A stretch of 64,000 nt of DNA from Saccharopolyspora flava (GTDB lineage: Bacteria > Actinomycetota > Actinomycetes > Mycobacteriales > Pseudonocardiaceae): positions 434,001-498,000 of the forward strand of contig NZ_FOZX01000003.1 of NCBI RefSeq assembly GCF_900116135.1, written 5' to 3'. The notes beneath the pieces are model-generated. The model was not told where the DNA came from. It did not search any database and saw only the letters and a list, made by a program, of their open reading frames with translations. The translations under genes were made by a program, and so were the position numbers. Positions 45,401-53,891 of this stretch are shown here, one piece after another. Numbering within the stretch: position 1 is the stretch's first letter; each line of letters begins with the position of its first letter.

Positions 45401-46006
45401 ATGGACTACGGAATCGACATCAGCCACCACAACGCCGTCGACGACTGGGCGGCGGTGCGCGGCAACAACATCACCTTCGCGAGCATCAAGCTCACCGAGG
45501 GCCAGTCGTGGGTCGACGACGCGGCGGGCGCGCACACCGCAGGAGCGCGCGGAGCGGGCGTGGTCACCGGCGCGTACCACTTCGCCCGGCCCGGCGCGAT
45601 CGACCCGCAGGTCGGCCACTTCGCCTGGTGGATGGGCCAGCACGGTCTCAAGGAACCGGGCAACATGTGGCCGATGCTCGACATGGAGGACCCGGAGATC
45701 CCGGACCCCAACGGGTTCATCGCCGAGTTCGTGCGGCTGCTGCGCATCGCCACCGGCGTGCGCGGCGTGCTGGTGTACTCGAGCCTGAACTGGTTCCAGA
45801 ACATCATCGACCCGAACCTGTGGGCCGGCGACGACGTGCTGCTGTGGATCGCCCGCTACAACGGCGACCCGGGCAACCCCGGCTGGAGCCACCCGCGCCT
45901 GGCGCTGCACCAGCACAGCGACGCCGGTCAGGTCCCGGGCATCCCCGGCGGAGTCGACCGCAACGCCACCGTCGGCGCCTACAACCTGGCCTCCTTCACG
46001 CTCTGA
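45401..46006 (+). CDS. Glycoside hydrolase family 25 lysozyme-like protein
   Basis: ATG 45401, preceded by GAGGGA, gives 201 residues. The GH25 barrel is clear: 'YGIDISHHNAVDDWAAVRGN' (first catalytic-site Asp), 'FASIKLTEGQSWVDDAAGAH', 'GAYHFARPGAIDPQVGHFAW' and 'NMWPMLDMEDPEIPDPNGFI' with the catalytic Asp/Glu pair in DMED. GH25 enzymes cleave the MurNAc-GlcNAc bond of peptidoglycan. No signal peptide or membrane segment is encoded, even if the frame is extended to the GTG/ATG codons upstream, so export needs another route or lysis. Confidence 0.9.
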   Translation: MDYGIDISHHNAVDDWAAVRGNNITFASIKLTEGQSWVDDAAGAHTAGARGAGVVTGAYHFARPGAIDPQVGHFAWWMGQHGLKEPGNMWPMLDMEDPEIPDPNGFIAEFVRLLRIATGVRGVLVYSSLNWFQNIIDPNLWAGDDVLLWIARYNGDPGNPGWSHPRLALHQHSDAGQVPGIPGGVDRNATVGAYNLASFTL

Positions 46007-46019
46007 ACCGGATCTCCCG

Positions 46020-46050
46020 AGCCCCCGCCGCCGACCCGGCGGCGGGGGCT
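46020..46050. terminator. 14-bp GC-rich stem-loop between convergent genes
   Basis: Arms 46020-46033 and 46037-46050 (AGCCCCCGCCGCCG and its complement) pair perfectly around a three-base loop. It lies 14 bp after the lysozyme stop and eight bases from the stop of the convergent small gene, so it can terminate both. Confidence 0.8.
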
Positions 46051-46057
46051 CCTCACG

Positions 46058-46297
46058 TCACGGCTGGACGTGCGCGCACAGCACCAGGACCGGCAGGAGC
46101 AACAGCAGCGTCGCGACGAGCACGAGCGTCGGCAGGCCCTCGAACGGCGGCCGGCGGCGCTCCACGCGACCCGAGGGCGGGAGATCCGGGTGGTGCCGCG
46201 CGCAGTGCCGGGTCCGGCGTTCGGCGGCCTGCGACGCGCTCGTCCACGGGGTGCGGAACGGGCACTCGCCGCACCGGTAGCGGTACCTGGCCGACAC
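46058..46297 (-). CDS. Small zinc-ribbon/membrane protein, hypothetical
   Basis: GTG 46295-46297 follows GGAGGGGAGGGCGAG and gives 79 residues. The N-terminal half has 'YRYRCGECPFRTPWTSAS' followed by 'RRTRHCARHHPDLP': a CxxC pair and a later His/Cys-rich stretch that could bind one zinc ion. The C-terminal half is a single membrane helix ('LPTLVLVATLLLLLPVLVL'). The function is unknown. Similar small C2H2-like proteins with a membrane tail occur in Pseudonocardiaceae. It is divergent from the HTH-NACHT gene 258 bp away. Confidence 0.62.
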   Translation of the reverse strand: MSARYRYRCGECPFRTPWTSASQAAERRTRHCARHHPDLPPSGRVERRRPPFEGLPTLVLVATLLLLLPVLVLCAHVQP

Positions 46298-46555
46298 CTC
46301 GCCCTCCCCTCCGGCCGCGCGGATGACCCGATCCCGGCCGGTCGGACGACCCCTCGCACGCCCGACCGACCGGGAACGCCCCCCCGGCACGGGGAGGTTC
46401 CGGCGCTGCCGGGCGAGCCGGCGCCACCGTCGTCCTCCCGACGTCGTGAAGACTGCCGTTTCCGGTGGTCAGCACACCAGTCCAGGAACCGGCAATTCGT
46501 GGCCGGTCACGCGCTAGAGTCCTCTCCGGACGTCCGGCGGTCGGGGAAGGCGAGG

Positions 46556-48817
46556 ATGAGCAGTCCGTTCGGCACGGTTCTGCGGCGGCTGCGCGCCCAG
46601 GCGGGCATGACGCAGGAGCAGCTCGCGGAGCAGTCCCAGATCGCGGTGCGGACCATCCGGCGGCTGGAGACCGACCCGTCCGCCGAGCCGCGGGTGAAGA
46701 CGGTGACGCTGCTCGCCAACGCGCTCGACACGAGTCCGGACAGCCGGCGCGAGCTGCTGGCGGCGATCAACGCCGCTCCCCCGCTCGACCCCGAACCCGC
46801 CGCGACACCTCCCCCGCCGCCCGCTCCGCTTCCGCGCACCGCGTCGCAGGAGGCGCTGCTGGAGGCCGCCGATCAGCTCCGGCAGGTGCTGCAGGCCCGG
46901 TGGCAGCGCGAGGAGGAGCAGCGCCGCATCCACGACCCGTTCCCGCTGCCGGTGCGGTTCCGCTCGGTGCCCGCTCGGCTGGCCGACGTCGACTCCGGGC
47001 CGTCCGGGACGCTCGGCGACATCGCCGCGACCTACCGGCGGCTGACCTCCGGGCGGCTGGTGGTGCTCGGTTCCGCCGGGTCCGGCAAGACGATCCTCAC
47101 CACCCGCTTCGCGCTGGACTTCCTGGCCACCCGCGAACCCGACGACCCGGTGCCGGTGGTGTTCAGCCTCGGCTCGTGGGACCCGACGAGCGCGGTGCTG
47201 CGGGACTGGCTGATCGAGCGGCTGCTGCGCGACCACCCCGGCCTGGTCGCCACCGCCCCGAACGGTTCGACGTTGGCGAAGGCGCTGGTCGAGGCCGGTC
47301 TGATCCTGCCGGTGCTGGACGGTTTCGACGAGATCGCGGGCGGGCTGCACCGGGTCGCGCTGGACGGGCTCAACGCCACCACGCTGCCGCTGGTGCTGAC
47401 CAGCAGGCGCGAGGAGTACGAGAAGGCGGCCCGCGCGACGACGCTGGCCCGGGCCGCGTGCGTCGAACTCACCCCGCTCGCACCGTCCGATGTGGACGAA
47501 TACCTGCCGCGCACCACGCCCGGCGACCACGGCGGCGCGTGGGCGGAGGTGCTCGACGCGCTCCGCGACCGGCCCGGCGATCTCGCCGCCACCAATCTCG
47601 CGCAGGTGCTGCGCACGCCCCTGATGGTCGGGCTCGCCCGCACCGCCTACAGCGACGCACCGGGTCAGGACCCGGCGGAACTGCTGGACACCGCGCGGTT
47701 CCCGACGCCGGAGGCCATCGAGGACCACCTGCTGGACCGCTTCCTCCCCACCGTCTACCGGCCGCTTCCGGCGGCGAACCCGCTGCTGGACTGGGATCCC
47801 GAGCTGGCGCGCCGCTGGCTGGGACACCTCGCGCGGCACCTCGACCGGCTCGGCACCACCGACATCGCGTGGTGGCGGCTCGGGCTGTCGCTGAGCCGCT
47901 CGACCCGGATCCTGGCCGTGGCGCTGGGCGGATCGATCGCCACCGGCCTGATCCTGTTCCTCAGCTACGCGGTGCTCTACCTGGTCAGCGGGCAGGGCTT
48001 GGGTTCGCTGCGGGTGGCGCTCAGCGACGGCCTGCTGGTCGGCCCGGAGGTCGGGCTGGCGTTCGGCCTCGCATACGGGGTGATGGTGGTCTTCCGGGGC
48101 GCGGAGTTCGAGCCCGCGCGCATGCGGGTGCGATTACCGGGCAGGCGCCGGCGCGGCACCGGGAGATCGGTCCGCGAACTGGGCGTCCGGTTCCGCGCGG
48201 GCACGCTCACCGGCCTGGCCGTCGCCCTCGGCTACGCGCCCGGCTACACGGCGACGCAGATCGTCCACAACGGATTCCCGGTGACGCTCGACGAGATCGT
48301 CCGCACGACCCTGATCAACGGCTTCCTGTACTGCCTGATGTTCGGGCTGACGACGGGTCCGCTGTTCGTCCTCGCCTACGCGCTGGAGGCGCCGGTGGAC
48401 ATCAGCTCGGCGACCAGCCCGACGACGATGCTGGCCACCAACCGCAGCACCGTGCTGCGCTCGATCCTGCTGCTGACACCGGTGCTCGTGCTCGCGGTCA
48501 TCCTCGGCGGGCAGCTCCTGGTGACCGTCTTCGACGGCGTGCTGGGACCGCTGCGCTGGCTGCCCGACGGCATCGTCGTCGGCGTCCTGGCCGGGCTCAC
48601 CGGCGCCGCCTGCTACGCGCTGACCTTCACCGCCTGGGGCCAGTGGCTGCTGCTCACCCGCCTGGTCCTCCCCCTCACCGGCCGCCTCCCCTGGCCAGTC
48701 ACCACCTTCCTCGACGACGCCTACCAGCGCGGCGTCCTCCGCCAGGCGGGCGCGGTCTACCAATTCCGCCACACCCGCCTCCAGCAGCACCTGGCTCACG
48801 CGACGAACCGACGGTGA
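46556..48817 (+). CDS. HTH-NACHT NTPase with C-terminal membrane domain (STAND family)
   Basis: The ATG at 46556 gives 753 residues. Residues 5-60 are an XRE-type helix-turn-helix ('LRRLRAQAGMTQEQLAEQSQ', 'IAVRTIRRLETD'), then a Pro-rich linker, then a NACHT NTPase: Walker A 'VVLGSAGSGKTILTTRFALD' near 170 and Walker B 'LILPVLDGFDEIAGG' near 247, followed by 'LPLVLTSRREEYEKA' (sensor region). From about 455 to the end are five to seven hydrophobic segments ('ILAVALGGSIATGLILFLSY', 'ILLLTPVLVLAVILGGQLLV'). The design is like an innate-immunity NLR: sensor or DNA-binding start, switch NTPase, membrane effector. The trigger and function are unknown. Confidence 0.88.
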   Translation: MSSPFGTVLRRLRAQAGMTQEQLAEQSQIAVRTIRRLETDPSAEPRVKTVTLLANALDTSPDSRRELLAAINAAPPLDPEPAATPPPPPAPLPRTASQEALLEAADQLRQVLQARWQREEEQRRIHDPFPLPVRFRSVPARLADVDSGPSGTLGDIAATYRRLTSGRLVVLGSAGSGKTILTTRFALDFLATREPDDPVPVVFSLGSWDPTSAVLRDWLIERLLRDHPGLVATAPNGSTLAKALVEAGLILPVLDGFDEIAGGLHRVALDGLNATTLPLVLTSRREEYEKAARATTLARAACVELTPLAPSDVDEYLPRTTPGDHGGAWAEVLDALRDRPGDLAATNLAQVLRTPLMVGLARTAYSDAPGQDPAELLDTARFPTPEAIEDHLLDRFLPTVYRPLPAANPLLDWDPELARRWLGHLARHLDRLGTTDIAWWRLGLSLSRSTRILAVALGGSIATGLILFLSYAVLYLVSGQGLGSLRVALSDGLLVGPEVGLAFGLAYGVMVVFRGAEFEPARMRVRLPGRRRRGTGRSVRELGVRFRAGTLTGLAVALGYAPGYTATQIVHNGFPVTLDEIVRTTLINGFLYCLMFGLTTGPLFVLAYALEAPVDISSATSPTTMLATNRSTVLRSILLLTPVLVLAVILGGQLLVTVFDGVLGPLRWLPDGIVVGVLAGLTGAACYALTFTAWGQWLLLTRLVLPLTGRLPWPVTTFLDDAYQRGVLRQAGAVYQFRHTRLQQHLAHATNRR

Positions 48818-48865
48818 GGCTCCGCGAGCACTGAGCGATCAGGTCTCCGGACGTCGGCCCGGACG

Positions 48866-48913
48866 CACGACTGCGGCGGTCCCCCGGGGGTGGGGACCGC
48901 CGCAGTTGTCGTG
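48866..48913. terminator. Long stem-loop between convergent genes
   Basis: Arms 48866-48884 (CACGACTGCGGCGGTCCCC) and 48892-48913 pair over 19 bp with a three-base bulge and a short loop. It lies between the NACHT stop (48817) and the C39-like stop (48922), consistent with termination for the leftward gene and perhaps both. Confidence 0.75.
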
Positions 48914-48921
48914 CGGGAGCG

Positions 48922-49749
48922 TCAGGCGACGTAGCCGCGAGGCTGGACCAGGGAGGTCAGCTGGTCGAGGCTGAGCCAGTACTCCTTGTTGCCGCTGAAG
49001 TTCGCCGGGTCGGCGATCTGCACGTTGTTCTTCTCGGCGTCGTAGCCGACGATCGAGACGTAGTGGTAGATCGTCTGGCTCGACGGGTACCCGGGCGGCT
49101 GGTTGCCGGGCGGCGCGACGATGTTGGCGACCATCGCCTTGCCGCTGTCGATGTTGCGGACCGTGTCGTCCCAGAGCTCCTTCTTCATCTCCGGGGACAC
49201 CTGGCGGCTGCTGAGGTCCTTGGCCACGTAGTGCGTGCCGGTCGGGCCGAGCAGCTTGTTCAGGCCGTCGGCGACCTGGCCGACGTGGTCGGTGCCGTTC
49301 TCGGTGGTGCCGAGCAGGCTCGCCAGATCGGTCTGGGACGGCAGGTCGCCGGTCTTGCTCGACATCGCGATGCGCGTCGCGGCGGGACCGCACCAGTAGC
49401 CGGTCACCTGGGCCTCGTAGTTGACGGGGAGGGACTTGGTGACGGCCTGCGGCACGACCTCGGCAGGCTTCTTCTCGGCCTTCTTCTCGGCCTTCTGGTC
49501 CTTCTTCTCCGCCTTCTTGTCGGCCTGGGGAGCGGCCGGGGCTGCGGGGACAGCGGCGGGGGCCGGAGGGGCCAGCGCGATGGGCGCGTGGGTTTCGGGG
49601 GTCAGGGCGGGGGCGGGGCTCTGCACACCGACCGGTTGCGTAGCGGCGTCAGCGCTGTGCGGGGTCGATGTTTCGGCGCTTGCCAATGCACCGAGGCCCA
49701 GTGCTGCGGCCAATCCGATCGGGGCGACCGCAACTGCGAGCCGGGGCAT
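48922..49749 (-). CDS. Secreted C39-like (papain-fold) peptidase
   Basis: ATG 49747-49749 follows CGGAGAC and gives 275 residues. Residues 1-26 are a signal peptide ('GLAAALGLGALASAETS'). Residues 27-100 are a Pro/Ala-rich linker with a Lys/Glu block ('KKAEKKDQKAEKKAEKK', 78-94) suited to wall attachment. The catalytic domain has Cys120 in 'TGYWCGPAATRIAMSS', His229 in 'TIYHYVSIVGYD' and Asp247 in 'IADPANFSG', the Cys-His-Asp set of C39-like peptidases. Substrate unknown; not linked to an ABC exporter or lantibiotic genes, so bacteriocin processing is unlikely. Confidence 0.85.
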   Translation of the reverse strand: MPRLAVAVAPIGLAAALGLGALASAETSTPHSADAATQPVGVQSPAPALTPETHAPIALAPPAPAAVPAAPAAPQADKKAEKKDQKAEKKAEKKPAEVVPQAVTKSLPVNYEAQVTGYWCGPAATRIAMSSKTGDLPSQTDLASLLGTTENGTDHVGQVADGLNKLLGPTGTHYVAKDLSSRQVSPEMKKELWDDTVRNIDSGKAMVANIVAPPGNQPPGYPSSQTIYHYVSIVGYDAEKNNVQIADPANFSGNKEYWLSLDQLTSLVQPRGYVA

Positions 49750-50559
49750 CTAAGTCTCCGTTTCGGGGCGGGAACATTACAACTTCATATCCTTACGCCA
49801 AGCGACGATCCTTTAATGGGCCGAATGGAGCAATCCATCGAGACCCGCGCCACCTTCTCACTCCCCGTCACGTGATCGTTCCCCCAGGTCACAGGCAGGA
49901 TCGACGATCACGCGAGAGCGATCGACTTCCCCGTTCCAGAACTGTCGGTAAATGCGTCAACACGATCCGCAACTAGCGCAATGCGATGCGCGAACCAGCA
50001 ATTAACGGAGCGTTGCCCCGACTGCGAACCGGTGCGTAATCACCCGACCACGAATCGTCGAACGGGTAATCAGCGTCACATTCCGGCGAGGCCTTCCAGG
50101 CACGTTCCGATCACTCGGAGAACCGTCGATCACGACATCGGCGACCACTCCGCGCGAACGCTCCGCAACCGGGCGGCCACCCTCTCCGCCCGAATTGATC
50201 TGCATGGGGCCAGATCATCTGTTCATCCTTTTCGATCTCCGGACGAACGGGGCGGGAATTTCCCATTTGATCGAACCCGCATGACGACGAACGCCGACAT
50301 GCCCGACAGCTGGACGGCCTAGCCGATTCCGGACCGCCACTCCCCCGAACGCTCACCACCAGCGACGACGAGACGCAGGACACACCACCAGGATTCTGGG
50401 AAGAACCGATGTGAACCACGCGAATCCGACTCGTGCGCAACACGAACGCAAAAAACAGATGACTAGTATCTCCCCGCCGGATGACCTAGCACCGGCACGA
50501 AAAACGCCTGGACGTCGCTTTTCTCCGACATGTCCTGGTCACGAAAGGACTTGATTTTC
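49750..50559. other. Long gene-free region upstream of the C39-like and permease genes
   Basis: This 810-bp divergent gap is less GC-rich than its surroundings. Short frames occur, but none has a ribosome binding site plus good codon bias. A TAGTAT hexamer at about 50465-50470 may be a -10 box for the permease. I looked for a c-di-AMP (ydaO) riboswitch before the secreted hydrolase but saw no convincing match. Confidence 0.45.
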
Positions 50560-51981
50560 GTGGATTCATCGCTGCGGTCGGGGCCGGATGCTGCGCCCAC
50601 GACCGACTCCGAGGGCTATTCGAAGTCCCTCGGCAACCGACAGGTGCAGATGATCGCCATCGGTGGAGCGATCGGCGTCGGGCTCTTCCTGGGTGCGGGA
50701 GGCAAGCTCGCCACGGTCGGCCCCTCGCTGGTGGTCGCCTACGCGCTGTGCGGTCTGGCCGCGTTCTTCGTCATGCGCGCCCTCGGTGAACTCGTGCTGT
50801 ACCGGCCGGTCGCGGGCAGCTTCGTCGAGTACGCCCGCGAGTTCATCGGCCCCTGGGCCGGTTTCGCCTCCGGCTGGATGTACTGGCTGAACTGGGCCAT
50901 GACCGGCATCGCGGAGATCACCGCGGTCGCCATCTACGTGCACCGGTGGCTGCCCGACCTGCCGCAGTGGATCACCGCCCTGATCGCGCTGGGCGTGCTG
51001 CTGGCGGTCAACCTGGTGTCGGTGAAGCTGTTCGGCGAGCTGGAGTTCTGGTTCTCGCTGGTCAAGGTCGTGGCGATCCTGGTGTTCCTGGTCGTGGGCC
51101 TGGGCCTGGTGTTCACCGCCACCGACATCGGCGGCACGCCGGCCGGTCCGGCCAACCTGACCCAGCACGGCGGCTTCTTCCCCAGCGGCTTCGGCGTGAC
51201 CCTGATGGCGATGCAGTCGGTGGTCTTCGCCTACTCGGCCATCGAGATGGTCGGCATCGCCGCCGGTGAGGCCAAGGACGCGCGCAAGGTGCTGCCCAAG
51301 GCCATCAACGGCGTCGTGTGGCGCATCGCGATCTTCTACGTCGGTTCCGTGCTGCTGCTGGCGATGCTGCTGCCGTGGACCGTCTACAGCGCCGACGAGA
51401 GCCCGTTCGTCACCGTGTTCTCGCACCTGGGCATCCCCGGCGTCGGCGACCTGATGAACGCGGTGGTGCTCACCGCCGCCCTGTCGTCGTGCAACTCCGG
51501 TCTGTACTCCACCGGCCGGGTGCTGCGGGCGCTGGCCAACGACGGCGAGGCGCCGAAGTTCGCCGCGCGGATGAACCGCAACAACATCCCCTACGGCGGA
51601 ATCCTGTTCACCGCGGTCGCTTTCGTGCTGGGCGTCATCCTCAACGGCGTGGTGCCGGAGCAGGCGTTCGAGATCGCCACGGCCATCGCCTCGCTCGGCG
51701 TGGTCGCGACCTGGGCGACGCTGGTGATCTGCCAGATGCGGTTGCGCACCAAGGCGATCCGGGGCGAGATCGAGCGGCCGACCTACCGGATGCCGGGCGC
51801 GCCGTACACGAACTGGCTGACGCTGGCGTTCCTGGCGCTGGTGGTGGTCCTGATGGGCTTCTCCGACGGCGCCGAGCAGATCGCGTTCTACTCGATCCCG
51901 GCGATCGTCGTGGTGATCGGCCTGGGCTGGTGGGCCATCTCGCGCAACCGGGCGAAGCGGTCGGCCTCCCTCGGTTCGTAA
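50560..51981 (+). CDS. Amino-acid permease, APC superfamily (AroP/GabP/CycA-like)
   Basis: I prefer GTG 50560, after GAAAGGA, giving 473 residues; an ATG ten codons upstream is possible. Twelve membrane segments begin with 'QVQMIAIGGAIGVGLFLGAG', the substrate-binding TM1 glycine motif of the AAT family, followed by 'GPSLVVAYALCGLAAFFVMR' and 'RALGELVLYRPVAGSFVEYA'. TM6 reads 'VFAYSAIEMVGIAAGEAKDA'. It takes up an amino acid with protons; D-Ser/D-Ala/Gly, aromatic amino acids and GABA are all seen in this branch. A strong intrinsic terminator follows. Confidence 0.92.
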   Translation: MDSSLRSGPDAAPTTDSEGYSKSLGNRQVQMIAIGGAIGVGLFLGAGGKLATVGPSLVVAYALCGLAAFFVMRALGELVLYRPVAGSFVEYAREFIGPWAGFASGWMYWLNWAMTGIAEITAVAIYVHRWLPDLPQWITALIALGVLLAVNLVSVKLFGELEFWFSLVKVVAILVFLVVGLGLVFTATDIGGTPAGPANLTQHGGFFPSGFGVTLMAMQSVVFAYSAIEMVGIAAGEAKDARKVLPKAINGVVWRIAIFYVGSVLLLAMLLPWTVYSADESPFVTVFSHLGIPGVGDLMNAVVLTAALSSCNSGLYSTGRVLRALANDGEAPKFAARMNRNNIPYGGILFTAVAFVLGVILNGVVPEQAFEIATAIASLGVVATWATLVICQMRLRTKAIRGEIERPTYRMPGAPYTNWLTLAFLALVVVLMGFSDGAEQIAFYSIPAIVVVIGLGWWAISRNRAKRSASLGS

Positions 51982-51993
51982 CCGCCGCACGAG

Positions 51994-52030
51994 AAAACGG
52001 CTTCCGGGTGCTGCCCGGAAGCCGTTTTTT
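51994..52030 (+). terminator. Classical intrinsic terminator after the permease gene
   Basis: AAAACGGCTTCCGGG (51994-52008) pairs with CCCGGAAGCCGTTTT (52014-52028), loop five bases, followed by a run of six Ts. This is the clearest U-tract terminator in the window. The A-rich left flank would let it work on the convergent gene as well. Confidence 0.92.
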
Positions 52031-52047
52031 CGCGCTGCAGAGCGGGA

Positions 52048-52482
52048 TCAGGCGGGTTCGAGCAGGACCACCGGGATCGTGCGGTCGGTCTTGGTCTGGT
52101 ACTCGGCGTAGTCCGGGAACGCCGCGACCGCGCGGTTCCACCACAGCTCGCGCTCGTCACCGGAGAGCTCGCGCGCCACGTAGTCCTTGCGCACCGGTCC
52201 GTCCTGCAGCTCGACGGTCGGGTTCGCGCGAATGTTGTGGTACCAGACGGGATGCTTCGGCGCGCCGCCCAGCGAGGCCACGACCGCGTAGCGGCCGTCG
52301 TGCTCGACGCGCATCAGCGGAGCCTTGCGGATCTTGCCCGACTTGGCGCCCTTGGTGGTCAGCACGATCACCGGGTAGCCGCGCATCGTCGTGCCCTCGG
52401 TCCCGCCCGAGCTCTCGTACTTCTCGACCTGGTCGCGCACGAACTCGGTCGGGCTCGGCTCGTACTCGCCCGTCAACGGCAT
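52048..52482 (-). CDS. Deazaflavin (F420)-dependent nitroreductase family protein (DDN-like)
   Basis: ATG 52480-52482 follows GGAGGTACG and gives 144 residues, the normal length. It has the split beta-barrel of DDN/FDOR-A proteins: '[20 protein letters not shown]' (F420 phosphate-binding KxGxxR-type loop), '[20 protein letters not shown]' and 'NPTVELQDG', '[20 protein letters not shown]'. Related mycobacterial Ddn reduces nitroimidazoles and quinones with F420H2. Monocistronic and convergent with the permease. Confidence 0.93.
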   Translation of the reverse strand: MPLTGEYEPSPTEFVRDQVEKYESSGGTEGTTMRGYPVIVLTTKGAKSGKIRKAPLMRVEHDGRYAVVASLGGAPKHPVWYHNIRANPTVELQDGPVRKDYVARELSGDERELWWNRAVAAFPDYAEYQTKTDRTIPVVLLEPA

Positions 52483-52570
52483 CGTCGTACCTCCATCACG
52501 AGAACCGGCTGTGACCACGACAACACCACGGGCCCGGCGGGCATTCCACGCCGGTCACCCCATCGAGGAA

Positions 52571-53308
52571 TCAGCGGCGGCGGGGTTTGCGCCCCTTCGC
52601 CGGTGCCGGACCGCGCCGGGTGCCGGGCTTGCGCGGCTGGGCCTTGGCCGGTTGAGACTTCGCCGGGGTCTTCTTGGTCTTGCGCGCCGATTCGGGCTGC
52701 TGCTTGCCGCGGGTGCTGTTGACCGTGCGGCCGCGGACGATCCCGATGAACTGCTCCATCAGGTCGGGGGTGTCGTCGGTGACCGGCCAGCTCAGCGCGA
52801 CGGTGGATTCCGGCACGTCGCTGATCGGCCGGTAGGTGAGGTCCTTGCGGTGGTGCAGCCGGGCCAGCGACTGCGGCACGACCAGCAGCCCGACCCCGGC
52901 GGCGACGAGCACGATCGCGTCGGCCGTGGTGGCCGGGCGCTCGATCGCCGGCAGCCCCGGCGGGCCGTCCCAGTCCAGGGTGTCGTCGAGCGGGTGCAGC
53001 ACCACGTCCTCGGCCAGCTCGTCGGGGGTGACCTCGTCGGCGGCGGCGATGAGGTGGTCCTTGGGCACCACGACCACGGTCTGCTCGGTGTAGAGCGGGA
53101 TGGCGTGCAACCCGGTGCGGTCGATCGGCAGCCGCAGCAGCGCCGCGTCGACCTCGCCGCGGTGGATCAGGCCGGTCGCCTCGAACGGCGGGGTCTGGTG
53201 GAGGGTGAGCGGGACCCGGGGTTCGCGCTCCCGCCACTTGCGCGCCCACTTGTCGGGCGTCACGCCGGGGACGTAGGCGAGGTCGAAGGAGTCGGCCGAG
53301 TCTGTCAC
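52571..53308 (-). CDS. LysR-type substrate-binding domain protein lacking the HTH
   Basis: The 245-residue protein starts (GTG) directly in the effector-binding fold of LysR regulators: 'DLAYVPGVTPDKWARKWRER', 'GEVDAALLRLPIDRTGLHAI', 'PLYTEQTVVVVPKDHLIAAA', 'IVLVAAGVGLLVVPQSLARL'. No winged-helix domain precedes it in any frame; the next gene starts 42 bp away on the other strand. The last 50 residues are a Lys/Arg/Pro-rich tail ('KKTPAKSQPAKAQPRKP') that might bind DNA or RNA nonspecifically. It may be a ligand sensor that works with another protein. A divergent DUF5997 gene is its usual partner in actinobacteria. Confidence 0.82.
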   Translation of the reverse strand: MTDSADSFDLAYVPGVTPDKWARKWREREPRVPLTLHQTPPFEATGLIHRGEVDAALLRLPIDRTGLHAIPLYTEQTVVVVPKDHLIAAADEVTPDELAEDVVLHPLDDTLDWDGPPGLPAIERPATTADAIVLVAAGVGLLVVPQSLARLHHRKDLTYRPISDVPESTVALSWPVTDDTPDLMEQFIGIVRGRTVNSTRGKQQPESARKTKKTPAKSQPAKAQPRKPGTRRGPAPAKGRKPRRR

Positions 53309-53350
53309 CTGGCCAGACTACCTACCGGAGTCGCCGGATACGCTGGGCGG

Positions 53351-53761
53351 ATGACGTCGCGCAAATCCGTCCAGACGATGAAGCCCGCCACGGCGGCCAA
53401 GAAGCTCGGTGTGCTGCTGGAAGCCACCCCCGCCGATTTCCAGGAGGGCGTGGTCTCGCGCGACGAGCTCAACGCGCTGCAGACCGACCCGCCGGAGTGG
53501 CTGCGCGACCTGCGCCGCAACGGGCCGCACCCGCGCCCGGTCGTCGCGGCCAAGCTCGGGGTGTCGATCAGCGGTCTCACCCGCAACGGCTACGCCGATC
53601 CGCTGACCACCGAGCAGATCAACGCTCTCCGCGACGAGGACCCGGAGTGGCTCCAGCGCGAGCGCACCACCCGCGTCGAGGCCCGCCGCGAGGAGGAGCG
53701 GGCGCGCGCCCGCAAGGCCGACAAGGCCGCGAAAGCCGCGCGGGGCCGCGAGAACTCCTGA
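53351..53761 (+). CDS. DUF5997 family protein
   Basis: ATG 53351 gives 136 residues. The sequence 'MKPATAAKKLGVLLEATPAD' with 'PEWLRDLRRNGPHPRPVVAA' and 'KLGVSISGLTRNGYADPLTT' matches the DUF5997 family of small actinobacterial proteins. The C-terminal 30 residues are Arg/Lys/Ala-rich. No enzymatic motif is visible; the repeated 'PEWL' segments hint at an internal duplication (residues 43-60 and 95-103). It is divergent from the HTH-less LysR-domain gene and followed by a 15-bp hairpin. Confidence 0.8.
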   Translation: MTSRKSVQTMKPATAAKKLGVLLEATPADFQEGVVSRDELNALQTDPPEWLRDLRRNGPHPRPVVAAKLGVSISGLTRNGYADPLTTEQINALRDEDPEWLQRERTTRVEARREEERARARKADKAAKAARGRENS

Positions 53762-53774
53762 TCCCGATCATCCG

Positions 53775-53813
53775 CGAGCGGTGCCGGTCGCGAGGCGTGA
53801 CCGGCACCGCTCG
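53775..53813. terminator. 15-bp stem-loop after the DUF5997 gene
   Basis: CGAGCGGTGCCGGTC (53775-53789) and GACCGGCACCGCTCG (53799-53813) are perfect complements around a nine-base loop, 14 bp past the stop codon. No U-tract. Confidence 0.75.
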
Positions 53814-53891
53814 TGACCTGCACCGTTGGTCGCACCGCTGATCAAGTGGTGTTCTGCAGCGGGAAAATATGGGTTACAGTCGTGTTCCTGT

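Noticed and set aside
45086-45916. 276-codon leftward frame across the lysozyme gene
   Set aside because: Antisense to a clear GH25 domain and lacking conserved features.
46465-48834. 789-codon frame overlapping the NACHT gene in another frame
   Set aside because: Low-complexity Arg/Ala/Gly product; the overlapping frame carries HTH, Walker motifs and membrane helices.
48922-49749. Bacteriocin-processing C39 peptidase system
   Set aside because: The protein is secreted with a wall-type linker and has no ABC transporter or precursor peptide gene nearby.
49981-50322. 113-codon frame on the plus strand in the long intergenic gap
   Set aside because: No ribosome binding site, weak codon bias, and no recognisable domain; it is more likely chance.
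49750-50529. c-di-AMP (ydaO) riboswitch upstream of the C39-like secreted hydrolase
   Set aside because: Such riboswitches often precede actinobacterial wall hydrolases, but I found no match to the conserved motifs on the relevant strand.
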